Of a stretch of DNA of 64,000 nt, positions 37,642 to 49,269 are shown in pieces; positions within the stretch are counted from its first letter, which is position 1; each line of letters begins with the position of its first letter. Source of the DNA: Cloeon dipterum (taxonomy: Eukaryota > Arthropoda > Insecta > Ephemeroptera > Baetidae); contig NC_088789.1 of NCBI RefSeq assembly GCF_949628265.1, positions 25,413,883-25,477,882 on the forward strand, written 5' to 3'. The notes below the pieces were generated by a model, which was given only the letters and a program-made list of their open reading frames with translations, made no database searches and was not told the origin of the DNA. A program made the position numbers and the translations under genes.

Positions 37642-40300
37642 TGCCCCGACGACGCCCAGCCGGCCCCGCCCCCGCCCTCCCTCACAGCCTCCCAGACGTC
37701 GCTCCACCACGCCAGCTCCACGTGCCAGCCGCTCTGAGGATCCTCCAGTCGTAGCGTTAACAAAAATTCGGTGTGCATGCGTTCGTTTCACCCCTAAAAC
37801 CCTCCCTGAAGCTGGGTTCTCGCGCCCCCTCTGGACCGTCGGACTTTCGGTTGAACGCGCACAGTGACCCCCCCCCCCCCCTGGAGAACCGGAATCTCGA
37901 TTTTTATTGTTTTCCGTGGACTGCTTTTTATCTCATTTTTCCCTTGACGACGGTGATCTGATCCTTTTGCAATTAATTTAACGAAAGGGTTTGGCCCGAG
38001 GCGGCACCGCAGTTAAAATCAGTTTTGTAAAAAGCTGCCGCGGCGGCCAGACACCCTCCCCCTCTCTGCTTCCTCTCTGATACCTGGAGGCTGACAAAAA
38101 AAACTCAAAATTAAGGTTTTATTCCAACCCCAAGTTTTATGGGATTATTTTATTAATTTTTTGGGTCAGCCTCCGACTTTTTCTTCCAGCCATTTTAATT
38201 TTCTTTTGTAGGTGTGCTACGAAAAGCGGTTCTGTTCTTTTTTACATAATCTCAGAGCATTATTGTGTGATGTACCGAATGTTGAACTTAGTCATATTTT
38301 AATTAAATAATCGAATGATATTCCTCGAAAGGCCCACAATCACGATTGAGAACCAGCGAAAATTGCCATACTTTCCAGATTAATTAGTAGAGCTAGACTT
38401 AATTTTATTTGCAATCTCTCTGACATTCGAAAAAAGTTCCAATTATTTATTAATTAAATAGTTTTACGTGTGGTTGCTCAAGTACTTAACTGTCTGTTTG
38501 TTTTCCTGCCCCCAGATTTGATTAACCATATTTTACTGATTTCCAATTAAGCGGTGAACTAGTGAAATGATTAAACAGTACACGCGAATGAATCGAAAAC
38601 ACAAAGTACGAGTGGTGTGTGATATTTATGATTACCTTTCGACTTTTTTTTATTTTATAATATTCCACACGGACTGCACAAAGAAAGTGTATCGGTTTTG
38701 TGATGATTAACCATTTTGCTATTTGATTTATTACGCTGTGAGACTCCAACGCAAGATATTACATAACTTTACTGTACTTTTTTTCTTTGTTTTTGTCTTA
38801 AGAAGAGAGTAAAAGTTTAGTGCTGCTCAAATCTGCCAAACTTTGTGCAATATCCAGCGCAGTTGTTGTTGTTGTTCCAAACCCGATTTTTGTTCCCGAA
38901 GCAGCGATTTTGTTGTTTGGACGGAGGCACAAGCAACCAAAATTCCTTGTCGACTGCTTTTCTACTCTGTATTATCGCATTCTTGTATATTTACTCTCAT
39001 CGGCGGCTGCCCCAAGTTGAACGGAATGCCACAGCTTCTTGGTTCTCGCCGAGAACGCAGGGGCGCCGCCAGTGACTTTTTTTGTGCCAATTACTATGCG
39101 TTAATCTGTAGAGAGAAACGATGTTTTTTGTATTCGACGAAATTCGTGTAAAAAGTGTATAAATGATATTTTGGTTCAAGAGAGAAAGAGTGTGACACGT
39201 CTCATCAGCAGGCAGTGTGTTTTTGTCGCAGCTTTTTTTGTAAATGGCCCCCATCCCAGTTGTTGAGACTCCACTTTGAGCCTGGTTTTTAATTTTAAAT
39301 ATTAGCTGTCAATTCCGGATTATTTGATAAAGAAAACTTACAATAAATATTGCGTTTTTTCTTCTGCAATAAATTTCTCAACCTAAAATTATGTCATGAG
39401 CTAAGGTTAAATTTTGAAACCTTACGAAACGATTTCACAATGTTATTTCTTTGCCCTTTTTCACTTTATTTATTGCTGTGTTGAAATTATTTCCTCTCAA
39501 GCTCAAGGTCGAGTCTCACTGTCTGCGCTGGGGGCCCAAAATGTGAAAAATCGTTATCAGCACGTTGAAATTTCGAATTTTGATTGTGAGATTATAGTCG
39601 TACGCCTATATTGGATTTGGGAAAGAGTCTATTCAAAGAGTTTTTCGGCAGCGGCGATTTTTTATTCATGCCTGCGTATTAAGAAAGAAAAATCTATAGC
39701 AAAGATGAAACTGAAGCCGCTCTCATCAAAGAATACACTTAAAAAGCTCAACGTTTGAGGCACAAAGCGTATAAATATATTTACGGAAAAATACGGTCAG
39801 TGGCACTATATTATTCTCTCTTTCTCTGTAAATAAACGACACGATTAAGTGTGAAGAAAAGTGACAAGCCACTCCACTTGTGTATGTTTTAATTAAACGA
39901 AGGGAAGAATTACTAGACTACACGCGTTCCAAATCAACAAACATATATTATGTATAAAAGTAACTCACTCACTTACATGACAGACACGAGGAAGAAGAAG
40001 CAAACAAACAAGGTGTTTCCCCCCAAAACGATTCATACAATGAAGGGATGAGAGAAATTCGTCTATGTCTCTTGTGTATTATTATTATTAAACTGTTCAG
40101 ATTGATCACCGCAGACCTGGGCATTTTGCTCGCGAATTAATTTTTCAATTACGAAAACACACTTCTTGACAGTTCCGAATAAAATTCCCAGGTCTGCAGT
40201 TTTCCCGAATCACAAAATGAAAGACTCGATTTTGTCTCGGAAATTGAGGGAAAAAATTATTACTGTAAAGAAAATTGTATAGTAGTTGAAAAACGAAATA
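37642..40300 (+). other. Homer 3' UTR and downstream flank
   Basis: Sequence after the Homer stop is GC-rich to about 38.1 kb, including a 14-base C run at 37868-37881, then AT-rich. Good AATAAA hexamers occur at 39342-39347 and about 39831-39836, so the 3' UTR could be 1.7-2.2 kb. No open frame here is convincing. Confidence 0.5.
39342..39347 (+). terminator. homer: Poly(A) signal candidate for Homer
   Basis: AATAAA 1.7 kb after the stop, followed by T-rich DNA (GCGTTTTTTCTTCTG) that could act as the downstream element. A further AATAAA lies near 39831. Confidence 0.4.
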
Positions 40301-40398
40301 AAACCATTAAACATAAGCTTGGAAGCGTCTTTCAACTTACTCCCCTAAACACAATGACATTGCAACACATCTGACCTTATTGTGACAAAAATGTGTAC

Positions 40399-41705
40399 AC
40401 ATAGTCCTTGCCTAAAGCAGTAAAAGAGGGATGAAAAGCTTTCTTTATTATGCTTCGAAGGGAAGAAATATTTTAAGAAAATCATGACAGGTGAATTGCT
40501 ACACAAATTATTTTCCCCCTTGCTTCTCTGAAAGCTTTGTGAGGTATATTATTATGTTCCTTTTGTCACCTGTTTACAGCCGAATTCTAAGGGATGCACC
40601 TGATCACCTGCCTCCCAAGAGCGAATTGTTCTCGGCTTATCCCCTGCCCTCTGCTGCCCCCCTTAATCTTTTGTCGATTATGATTTATTTCCACGTAGCT
40701 CACAAGAGAACATTGCGATGGTCATGGTCACGGTCGTCGTTTACCTGCAGGTTGTTTGTCTTGTTGGGGGAAAAGCGGAGAAACTAGCTCACTGGAGCAT
40801 TCTTTTCTCAATAGCCTTTTTCAGGCCGAATTCTATGAATGAAAGACGAAAAATGAAGGTCAGTCAGTGTAGCCTCGCCGCCCTTAAAATAATAAAAAGC
40901 TGCAGCATCTGCGTTTCTCTTGACTAAAAATTCTTGGTGCTTTTCTGTGCAAGCGAATTTCCTGTTGAAGTTTGAATGCCCAAAACTAACTAAATGGTTA
41001 AAACAACCAAAAATGTTTACATAGTCCTTGCCTAAAGCAGTAAGAGGGATGAAAAGCTTTATTCTGTTTCGAAGGGAAGAAATGTTTCAAGAAAATCGTG
41101 ACAGTTGAATAATTGCTACACGAATTATTTTTATTTTTTTTATTTTTCCCCTTTGCTTCTCTGAAAGCTTTGTGAGTTATGTTCCTTTTTTCACCTTTTT
41201 CAGGCCGAATTCTGAGAATAAAAGACGAAAAATGATGGTCAGTAGCCTCGCCGCCCTTAAAATAATAAAAAGCTGCAGCATCTGCGTTGCGTTTCTCTTG
41301 ACTAAAAATTTTTCGAGCATTTCTGTGCAAGCGAGTTTGCTTTTGAAGTTTGAATGCCCAAAACTTAACTAAATGGTTAAAAACAACCAAAAATGTTTAC
41401 ATAGTCCTTGCCTAAAGCTTTATTCTGCTTCGAAGGGAAGAAATATTTCAAGAAAATCGTGACAGTTGAATTGCTACACAAATTATTTTTTATTTTTGCC
41501 CCTTGCTTCTCTGAAAGCTTTGTGAGGTATGTTCCTTTTGTCACCTTTTTCAGGCAAAATTCTGAGAATAAAAGACGAAAAAAGAAGGCCAGTCAGTGTA
41601 GCCTCGCCGCCCTTAAAATAATAAAAAGCTGCAGCATCTGCGTTTCTCGTTGACTAAAAATTATTGGAGCTTTTCTCTGTGCAAGCGAGTTTGCCTTTGA
41701 AGTTT
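40399..41705. repeat. Three-unit tandem repeat 3' of Homer
   Basis: Units begin with ACATAGTCCTTGCCTAAAGC at 40399, 41019 and 41399. They share the following blocks in order: AGGGATGAAAAGCTTT, CGAAGGGAAGAAAT, TTGCTTCTCTGAAAGCTTTG, AGACGAAAAATGA, a GCCTCGCCGCCCTTAAAATA block and AGCTGCAGCATCTGCGTT. The first unit carries about 240 bp more than the second (about 40580-40820). Short frames recur in every unit, but none has family resemblance. Confidence 0.88.
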
Positions 41706-44493
41706 TGAAGAAGGGTTTTGAGTGAAATAAAATGGAATTCCTTTAAGTACAGTTTACTACATTTTATTGAATTCTAGAAAAAACAAAATACATCCACACA
41801 CAGACGCAATTGATGTCTTAAAATTTATTAAAGTACCATCTCTCAATAAAATTAAAAACAATAATAAATAGTGAAACAACATATCTCTCTCTCTTGTCTA
41901 TTTTAATTCTACTAAAGGGAAGAGGGATGATGCTGGTAATTCTTATTACAATGTATTTCTTGGGGATAGCTGGTTGCGTCGTTGCGCCCCTCACAATCAG
42001 AATGTCGGTGCGGGGTTCGGCATCACAGTCAGTTTTCCGAGGGGCCGAGCGCGAAATGCGCCCTCGGGCGCGACCCACTTGTCGGGCGGGTCGGCCCTCG
42101 GGCGAGAGGGTTACAAATTAAGGGACGGAATAAATTAAAATGAATCATTGGAAGAGGTCGGAAAATAAATTAAGAACACGTTTGCTCTTGCACACTTTAC
42201 TAAAAGATTTTACTCGCTACGTTTTTCATTGAGGCAGTGTATCTATATTTGTTGTTTTCATTACTCATTTACAAACTACGTTCACACCAGAGTTTCATTA
42301 AAAATGTTCCTGGAAGTCCCGTCGCAATACTGTAATTCTAGTTTAGAAATTTCATTGATTCATCTTGTGTGTGTGTGTGTTGAGTGTTCACTCTTTATAG
42401 AAAAGTTGTAAAATGCAATGAAAATCCTAGTCGCAGTTTTATTTCCACGGAACTTTGCAACATACAGATTCACTCACGCGGCTCTGGTTTGATTTTGTTA
42501 ATAGATACTATATACTACATAATAAGAGATAGATTTTCCACAAAATTCTCGGAATTTTTCAAGCAACACTTAAAATGGTCTAATACAATTATTACATGAT
42601 CATCAATTTTGCCGTGGCTACAACTCAAACAATTAAAAAGGATAATGTACCACACACTATATAATGGCCGGGAAGCGATCAGGCACCCCGGCGAAGTCAG
42701 CCATTGAGGCATTCTCACGCAATTTGATTTGTTCAGAAAAACAAATTGGGACCAGAAGTGCTTGCAGCCAGGCGCGTAATTGCTTTCTTTGGGCTTCGAC
42801 GACGTCAAAATTCCATCCATCTCATTTTTCAGGTAGGAGGACACGCGTGTGTCAGGAACTTTTGTCATAGTGTTTGGCCCAAAATTGATCGATATCAAAG
42901 CAATATATACAAATATCGTACTACTATTCTTAAACAACGATCGCGACAACTAGAGGCGTTAATTAGAGATCAACGCTCTCCGAAAAGCAGCACAACACAT
43001 TTTTAACTCCCATGTTCTGCTTCCGATTGGGGTCTCTATCGATAGTTGATTTGCTCGACGCTGATTGGCTGACACAGCTGACATGCGCATTGCTTCGGCT
43101 AATCAGCGTCGAGGTTTATTCAAATTTTTATAATTAGCGAGCAGAGACGCGCATCGGAAGCAGAACAAGGATAAAAATACAAAAATGAGTTGGGTGGCAT
43201 TTCTTAGGGCGCTCATCACTGTTTAAGGTCTCTAGCAAGAACACAAAAACATCGTCGACCTGAACGCCTCTCACGCATTTACTCTTTTTTGGCTCTATAA
43301 TATTTTTTCTTTTAATCATACATAGTAGCAAGTTTAAATAAAGTATTCCAGTCCTTGTTCAAATGAGATATTTTGGTCCTGTGTTTGTCAGGCGTTGTCT
43401 CAAAATTGTGTTTGTGAGTTTGTTTGTTTGTTTGTTTGTTACTTTTATTGGGGTTTGTGATTCTAAAATCTCCTCTCGCAGCGACAATGAGTGACATGTA
43501 CAGAATAACCATGATTTGTTGCGTTCGAGTTCTCTCCTTACATTTATATAATAATATACTAATTTATTTATTTATGTGATACAAAATGACAATATTGCAC
43601 GTTTCAATAAAGGGGCTTGGCTCGCGGCGGGCGTTCCAGCCCTGGGAATTTGGTTTGCTTTGACTATTAATTCATCGCTTAATTAATAACAATGAAAACC
43701 AACCGACCCGTCTTCCTCACCGAAAGAACAACAACGCGGTTTTCTGCCAACCGAGCAATCATTCTAATTTAAAAATTCGTTGAAACCATGCAAATAATAA
43801 TATCACGTGTTCAAAGTATAAAAATAATACGTAAAATCAATCAATCCAGCCCAGCGCGTTGTGTGCCGTGTGTGTACGTGTGTGTGTGTACGCGTGTGTA
43901 CTTGTGTGTCATGCCTGGAGACGTTTTTCAAATGCCAGCTGGAAGGCCAAATTTGGTTTGCGTAGTAGCACCAGCCCGCAATTATACACTGGGTAACATT
44001 CAACTTGATTAGCACGTGTTGGGGGAGGCGCGCGCGGACGCCGCGGCAAAAATGCCGCGGCAAACGCTTCCGCGGGCACTCCTCGAGAACAATCAGCCGC
44101 CGTTTTGGGCTACTGCGAAGGTTTTTTTTTTTTGTTGTTGTTTTTACTCCGCCCGGGCGGATTTCTGGATAAAATCGCGTGGCCCATGCCGTTTCGCACA
44201 GTCTCGAAGAATTTTTGTTTTTTTGGGGGGTATTGCAGCAAACGTGCGGGGGCCGGCCGCCGGGGGTGGGACTGGCTTTGAAAAACTTTGGGCTTGGCAT
44301 CTCCTGCGCGAGTTTTTCCCGTGTTTTTTTTTTATTTTAATTTTTTAAATCTACCACAAGTGTGTGAATTGATGTGTGTCTAGTTTTATTTTGTATCTCG
44401 TTTTAGTATATAAAGAAATGAAGACGAACGCAAGAGTAGAAAGGCGGCGGCAAAGGCCGCGCTCAATTGGGGGTAGTTACGCATGTGCCGTCA
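41706..44493. other. Non-coding flank / probable SINHCAF 3' UTR side
   Basis: This is the convergent side between Homer (+) and SINHCAF (-). It is mostly AT-rich, with a GC-rich patch at about 41985-42110 and another at 44030-44280 just downstream of the SINHCAF stop. Minus-strand AATAAA complements occur near 44330 and 44383 among other sites, so the SINHCAF mRNA end is not fixed. A foldback lies at 43014-43166, and CA/TG repeats lie near 42368 and 43866-43910. No coding exon is supportable. Confidence 0.45.
43014..43166. repeat. Nested foldback (two concentric inverted repeats)
   Basis: The outer arms GTTCTGCTTCCGAT (43014-43027) and ATCGGAAGCAGAAC (43153-43166) are perfect 14-bp complements. 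The inner arms TCGACGCTGATT (43055-43066) and AATCAGCGTCGA (43101-43112) are perfect 12-bp complements. This could be a small foldback transposon or a structured RNA element. Confidence 0.75.
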
Positions 44494-47400
44494 TTAATCG
44501 GCGGCCGGTGGCGGCGCCCCGTCAGGTTCTGGCGCCGCTGGCGCTGTCGCCGCAGCCGCAGCCTCGGCCACAACGGCCTTGGCGTCCTTGCTAGAGTAGT
44601 CGTCGTAGCCCGAGTCGGACGAGCTGTCCACGTCCTTGCCGAGCAGGGTCTTGGTCTCTTCGCCCTCTTCGGCCGGCGGCGGCGACTTGGGGGCGGCCCC
44701 GGCCGCCGCCGTCGGCGCTGGCGCCGCTGCGGCCTCGCTGGTGCGTCCGCCGCGGCACGGCTTGTGGTAGCGCGCGTCCACCATCAACTCGCCGTACCGG
44801 CCGACGAAGATGACGCCGCAGCACGTCTGCTCGCGCCGCCAGTACGTCATGTCCAGCATCGGGTACGAGGCCCTCATGGCCGCGCCGCTGCTCGACAGCG
44901 GCGACGACGGTGTTGAGTCCATTTCCTCATCTTCTAGGTCGCTGTTGATTGATTCCTCGCGGTCGCTCGCCGGGCTTGTCGACCGGGTTACATTCTCCTG
45001 AGAACAGCAGAGCAAAAATCATCATTAAATTTTATTCGGAATTAAAATTAAAAGGGTACAGGGGTGCAAAAAACCCGCATTTTTTTAAATGCACTGCAGT
45101 GGTTAAATGCGTTTTTTTCAATTTTTACCAGTTTCTTGCAGGCAATGTTTTAACCTTATTTTTAAATAATTTAATAATTATTAGCATAATAACCTCGACT
45201 TGAATAACTGTCTTTTTGGAGAAATCGAGGCAGCAAAATGGAAATTTTAAAGAAAATGTCTGCACTGTGGAGGAAATTTTGAGCACTCCGACCGAAATTT
45301 TAGATTTTTATTGAAGAAAAATGGAATAAATTCATTTCTTGTATTTCTTACGCAAGAAATCGGTAAAAATTGAGTGGTAAAAACCGTTAAAAACCAGTGG
45401 TGAAAAAACCGGGTGGTAAGCTAATGCAACCCTCTAAGGTTATTGCTCATTTTGATAACTTCACTTTCCAAACATAAGAATAAAATCGAATGGACGCATT
45501 TTTGATTAATTAATGTATTCCATACTTAAACTAAGTTCATTTAAATGTCATTAAATACATTTTAGGACTAAATCCCTGTGCTAGGCTGGGACAAAAAAAT
45601 TCACCGGGCGTTTAGGCATGGGGGGGGGGGGGGCGAGCCCCATGGAGGACACCTGTTCACTGTTCAACGTGCAAGAATACCTATTAGACATTCAAGTGCG
45701 CCTATTTGACGTACAAGAAGTTCTGTTCAACGTGCAAATATACCTTTTGACGTGCAAGAATACCCATTTAACGTGCAAATTCAGTCCAAAATTAGAATGG
45801 TACGTGATACAGCCCAGTAATAAGAAGTGCAGAATTTTTTAGAGTTAAATTAATAGGAAAAAATCAGATAAGATAAATTTCAACCATCACGAAAAATGGT
45901 TTTCATTTAGAATTGGATCTTTTTAATTTGTGGACTGCCACCTTAACTAATTTTGAAACTAGGGTGTAATTAATTGATTGGTATTTTACAACACTTCATA
46001 GTGGCAAATTAAAATTGAACAAAGCTCGTTAGAAGATGCAAAAAGCAAAGCTGACACAGCAAATAAACTCTATTTTATGCCCTAAATCCTCGGATATAAA
46101 GATAAAAAATAATTGTTTCAACATCAACATAAAATAATGTAATAGAATTCAGATAAATCTTGTTCATTCCGCCTTTTTCCGACAAATTTTTATCAGGAAT
46201 TTATTAGGATACTCCAACTGATGGAATGATATTGTTTAATCTTGGAGGAAAAATTTCAAGCACCTCTTGAGTTATTCCTAAATAGCCCAACTATTTCAAC
46301 ATTATCTGGATCTTCCCTTACAATCGTTGCACAGAATCAAGTAGTCATGAAGCTTACTGTTTCTTTACGGGATGTAAAGATGCTTTTATCACTCATTTTA
46401 AGAGGATCGTTGGAAAATCGTTGCTGCCAATGCCAATGCATGAATTCATCCCTTAGGATTCAGTTGAAGCGAAATTGACCTAGGAAACACTGTAAATTTT
46501 TAGCAAAGTGGCTGCAAAGTTAGCATGCTTTTCGCAAAATGATAGGGACAGTTTCCTTACTTGAAACTGATTTTTTTAAAAAAAACGAGTTCCCCCCAAA
46601 ATGGCGCCTTCTTCTCGCCCCTACATTCCTAATAACTAGTTAGCATCTTAACCTGTATCGCCTGGTGGCAGTGCAAAGGTGAAACGCACCCTTTGCTGCG
46701 CCTTACGATACATACAATTATTACACAATTTGATAAATTCTTACCCCGTATGTAGCGCGGGTCATTTTAGTATGAGATCAAAGTTTCTGGAATATTCTCG
46801 CACGGAATCTCAACCAAGCCGGAGAGAAAACCTTTAGTTGCGACTGCTGTCGTGCGAGGCTAGAGATGCTGTGGGGGAGAGGGTGCAGTAAGGGTGCGTT
46901 TCACCTTTGGAATCCAGGTTACAATGCATACTCGTTTTTAGAAAGAAGTGGCGAGAAGGCGTCACTTGGTCAAGCGCTGTAAATTATGGTGAAAATTCGA
47001 AATAATATTGAATTTTTATTGTTGCAAGGTCCTTTTTTGATTATTAAAAATTGTAGAACAAATTTTTTGTCGATCAACTGCTTATTTAATCCAACAATTA
47101 AAATAATTTTCAATTACCGCCCTGTATCAATCAACCTAAAATGATATTGTTAACAATTCATGAATTAACGCTTGATTATTATTATGTATGTATTATGTAT
47201 TAGTTTTGTAAAAACTGTGTTTTGCCCCTAAGTAAAACTTTGATAAGAAAATAAAAACATCAGTCTTGCTTGATAATTATTGTGAAAACCTTTATATTAT
47301 GTTAAATAAAATCTTCGTTGTTTTTAATTTGGGAAAACACTCCTTGTTTTGATTTTTTGCTTAAGAAATCGAGTAAGATTATTCAATAGCTGACAGTTAC

Positions 47401-49269
47401 GTCAATATTTGAATTCAGATTAAACCTAACAACCTTATCAATAGCCTAACTTAACATTATTTAAAATATTTCGCAATCACCCAATTAATATAAAGTGGTG
47501 AAGCAATTTCTTAAATAAATTAAATCGTCCTGGTCCCGGCAAAATTGCGCAACATTCAACAAACACCCAAATTTTCACTGTCGAATTGATTGTTGACCTT
47601 TTCTTGCAACAAGGAAATTCGCGTTTGGTTGTTGAAAGTTGCGCAATTTTACCGGGACCAGGACGAAATAATGATTATAAATTTTTCAAATTAATGTTGA
47701 ATAAAATAAATTATTTTAAAAGTTTTCACGGAGAGAGAGTTGAGTGCACTTTGCACCCTCGTGAATGTTTTGTGTCGGTGAACTTTGGCGCATGCGCACA
47801 GCGGAGGAGGAAGGTATCTTGAACCGTTGGGCCTAGAGGAATATAACCGGTTAAAACCGGCCGACCGAGCGGCCGCAACCTGCGGCGTCAGGTAACACCG
47901 GTACGCTCGGCGCACAGCACCGAAAAAGTTGCAAGGAGCGGTGCTCGATGCCCGGCCCATCCAAAATGCCATATGCACGATGATACGCGCAAAATGACCC
48001 CGAGCCGCCCCCGCACGGGGTTAATCCCTGGGGACGCGTGCCGAAAGCGAGCCGGAGGGCCAATTCGAACCGGGTTTCTGTGACGAGAGGCAGCCCTTTG
48101 ACGGCCATGTTCGAGGAAAGATGCGATGCACCTTCGGAGATGCAAAAAATGGCGTCTCCGTCTGAATGAATTAATAATAAATAATTATGCACGAGCCGCG
48201 CGCGAGGCGGACAGGACACGCGTCGGCCGGGCCGGACCGGTCGACGGGCCGACAATCGGCCTGATGCCGACCACGACCTGCGAGGCGACTTTCACTTTCG
48301 CCGAGGTGCACGGTTCCGGGCTGCCAATACGGAAAATAAGAAGGGAAGGAACTCGCATTTTTTGACGAAATTCGGCCGCCGATTGCGAGAGGACGCGAGG
48401 CGAGGGAATGAATGGAATAGACGGCCGACGCTTCGCCGACGGGTCGGCCGGGCTCGCGGGGGTGTCGAGGGTTGAACGGGTCATTCAAACCCGAAAGGCG
48501 AGCATCTCCCTCCCCCACTCTTTCGCTTTCGGCGTGATTGACAGCTGGCATGCTCTTCACGCGTCTCCGTCGGCCGACTGACGGCGCCGAACGTGCCGAA
48601 TTTCGGCGTGACGACCGGCCCGGCGGCTCGGCCGGCGCGATCGGGCCCCCACGGCGGGGCGGCGGGGGCGGACGACCCCGCAAACGTGTGAATGACCCAC
48701 ATGGACGGCGCAGGAAGCCGAGTGAAAAATGGGCCGAAAAGGCCCAAATTCAAACGCAAAGGCAGATTTTTCAGTCCAAGTCGCCGGTCGGGGGTGCCGG
48801 GCGGCGATGCCGATGGGCCGCGGGGGTTGTTACGCGGTTTCAGGGGTGGAAATGAGGGGTGTTTGGCGCGTGAACTAACCTGCTTGCGATATGTGTGCTT
48901 CTTTCGCTTGCCGACGATGGCATCTTGCAGTTTTTTCGGCGCGGTCGACTTGAGCACGAGGTTGGCCCGCAGCTTGGGCTTCCTCTTATGGAACTTGTTC
49001 AGGGACTTGTTGGTGCCGGGGCCGCTGCGGGCGTCGACGACGTGACTCCAGTTGCGCGAGGAGCCCGCCGGCAGCTTCTTCCATCGCTTTACCAGCAGGA
49101 CGCACGCGTTGCAGATCTCTCCGCCGCGCTGCTCGGACAGCAGAAAGCACTCGACGAAGTCTTCCTCGTACCGTTTGCTGTCCGTGAAGCGGCTGCTGCT
49201 GCTCTTGGCCTTGCAGATGCAGCATCCGACCGACGAGCGGTAAACCTTCGGTCTGTGGAACGTCGACAT
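44494..49269 (-). CDS. SINHCAF: SIN3-HDAC complex-associated factor (FAM60A family)
   Basis: Coding exons (- strand): 49269-48880 (130 codons, donor CAG|GTTAGT) and 44997-44494 (acceptor TTCTCAG, TAA stop), joined in phase 0 to give 297 aa. The N-terminus is a close match to the FAM60A signature: HRPKVYRS, GCCICKAKSSSSRFTDSKRY, EICNACVLLVKRWKKLP and NWSHVVDAR, with the cysteines of its atypical zinc finger. Exon 2 carries the conserved C-terminal block (LDMTYWRREQTCCGVIFVGR, YGELMVD..YHKPC). The protein is a subunit of the SIN3-HDAC corepressor in the nucleus. Vertebrate members are about 220 aa. The excess here is mainly a basic/Ser linker and an Ala/Pro/acidic tail (residues about 215-297). 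Exon 1 is CpG-rich and lies head-to-head with the GON4L-type gene 410 bp away, implying a shared promoter. Confidence 0.94.
45052..45433. repeat. Dispersed repeat, AGGGTTGC family, copy E
   Basis: The best-preserved copy: it starts near GGGTGCAAAAAACCCGC and ends GGGTGGTAAGCTAATGCAACCCT. The interior matches 11.5-11.83 kb (TCTTACGCAAGAAATCGGTA and AGTGGTAAAAACCGTTAAAA blocks). Inverted ends suggest a MITE. Confidence 0.7.
45655..45785. repeat. Degenerate ~23-bp minisatellite
   Basis: Five to six imperfect repeats of a TTCAACGTGCAAGAATACCT-like unit follow a G14 run. Read on + they give a periodic peptide (LFNVQEYLL, LFDVQEVL, LFNVQIYLL), which follows from the repeat rather than from selection. 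Confidence 0.7.
46402..47136. mobile_element. TTAA MITE, copy 3, interrupted by a nested element
   Basis: It begins after TTAA (46398-46401) with AGAGGATCGTTGGAAAATCG and follows copies 1 and 2 through CCTTAGGATTCAGTT, ATTGACCTAGGA and TTTCCTTACTTGAAA. Similarity breaks near 46600 and resumes near 46965 (CAAGCGCTGTAAATTATGG), ending at CCTGTATCAATCAACC. The older divergence and the internal insertion distinguish it from the other copies. Confidence 0.7.
46603..46961. mobile_element. Nested foldback element within MITE copy 3
   Basis: The outer inverted ends are GGCGCCTTCTTCTCGCC (46603-46619) and GGCGAGAAGGCG (about 46950-46961). The inner arms, about 25 bp, are CAAAGGTGAAACGCACCC... (46674-46699) and the complement at 46885-46909. 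No transposase frame is present. Confidence 0.65.
47529..47662. mobile_element. 134-bp MITE with 25-bp TIRs, copy 2
   Basis: Reverse-oriented twin of 28082-28215: the same length, near-identical interior, and ends CCTGGTCCCGGCAAAATTGC / complement. Only a few substitutions separate the two copies. Confidence 0.85.

Larger units (their letters stand above)
44998..48879 (-). other. SINHCAF intron with repeats and CpG-rich end
   Basis: The 3.9-kb intron contains a dispersed repeat (45052-45433), a G14 run (45620-45633), a degenerate minisatellite (45655-45785), a MITE with a nested element (46402-47136) and a 134-bp MITE (47529-47662). From about 47.75 kb to the donor the DNA is CpG-rich, continuous with the promoter island. 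Long frames there on both strands are GC-driven and are not credible genes. Confidence 0.8.

Noticed and set aside
40399..41705. CRISPR-like or coding tandem array
   Set aside because: Units are hundreds of bases and unequal, with no short identical direct repeats and unique spacers, and the genome is eukaryotic.
41985..42110. Possible exon in a GC-rich patch
   Set aside because: No splice sites with matching phase to a neighbouring exon and no recognisable peptide.
44467..44916. Long + strand Arg/Val-rich frame
   Set aside because: Shadow of SINHCAF exon 2 in GC-rich sequence; the minus product carries the family motif.
48171..48683. Pro/Arg-rich minus-strand frames in the CpG region
   Set aside because: GC-driven open frames in the SINHCAF intron. 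Both strands are open, and a splice donor at 48879 separates them from exon 1.
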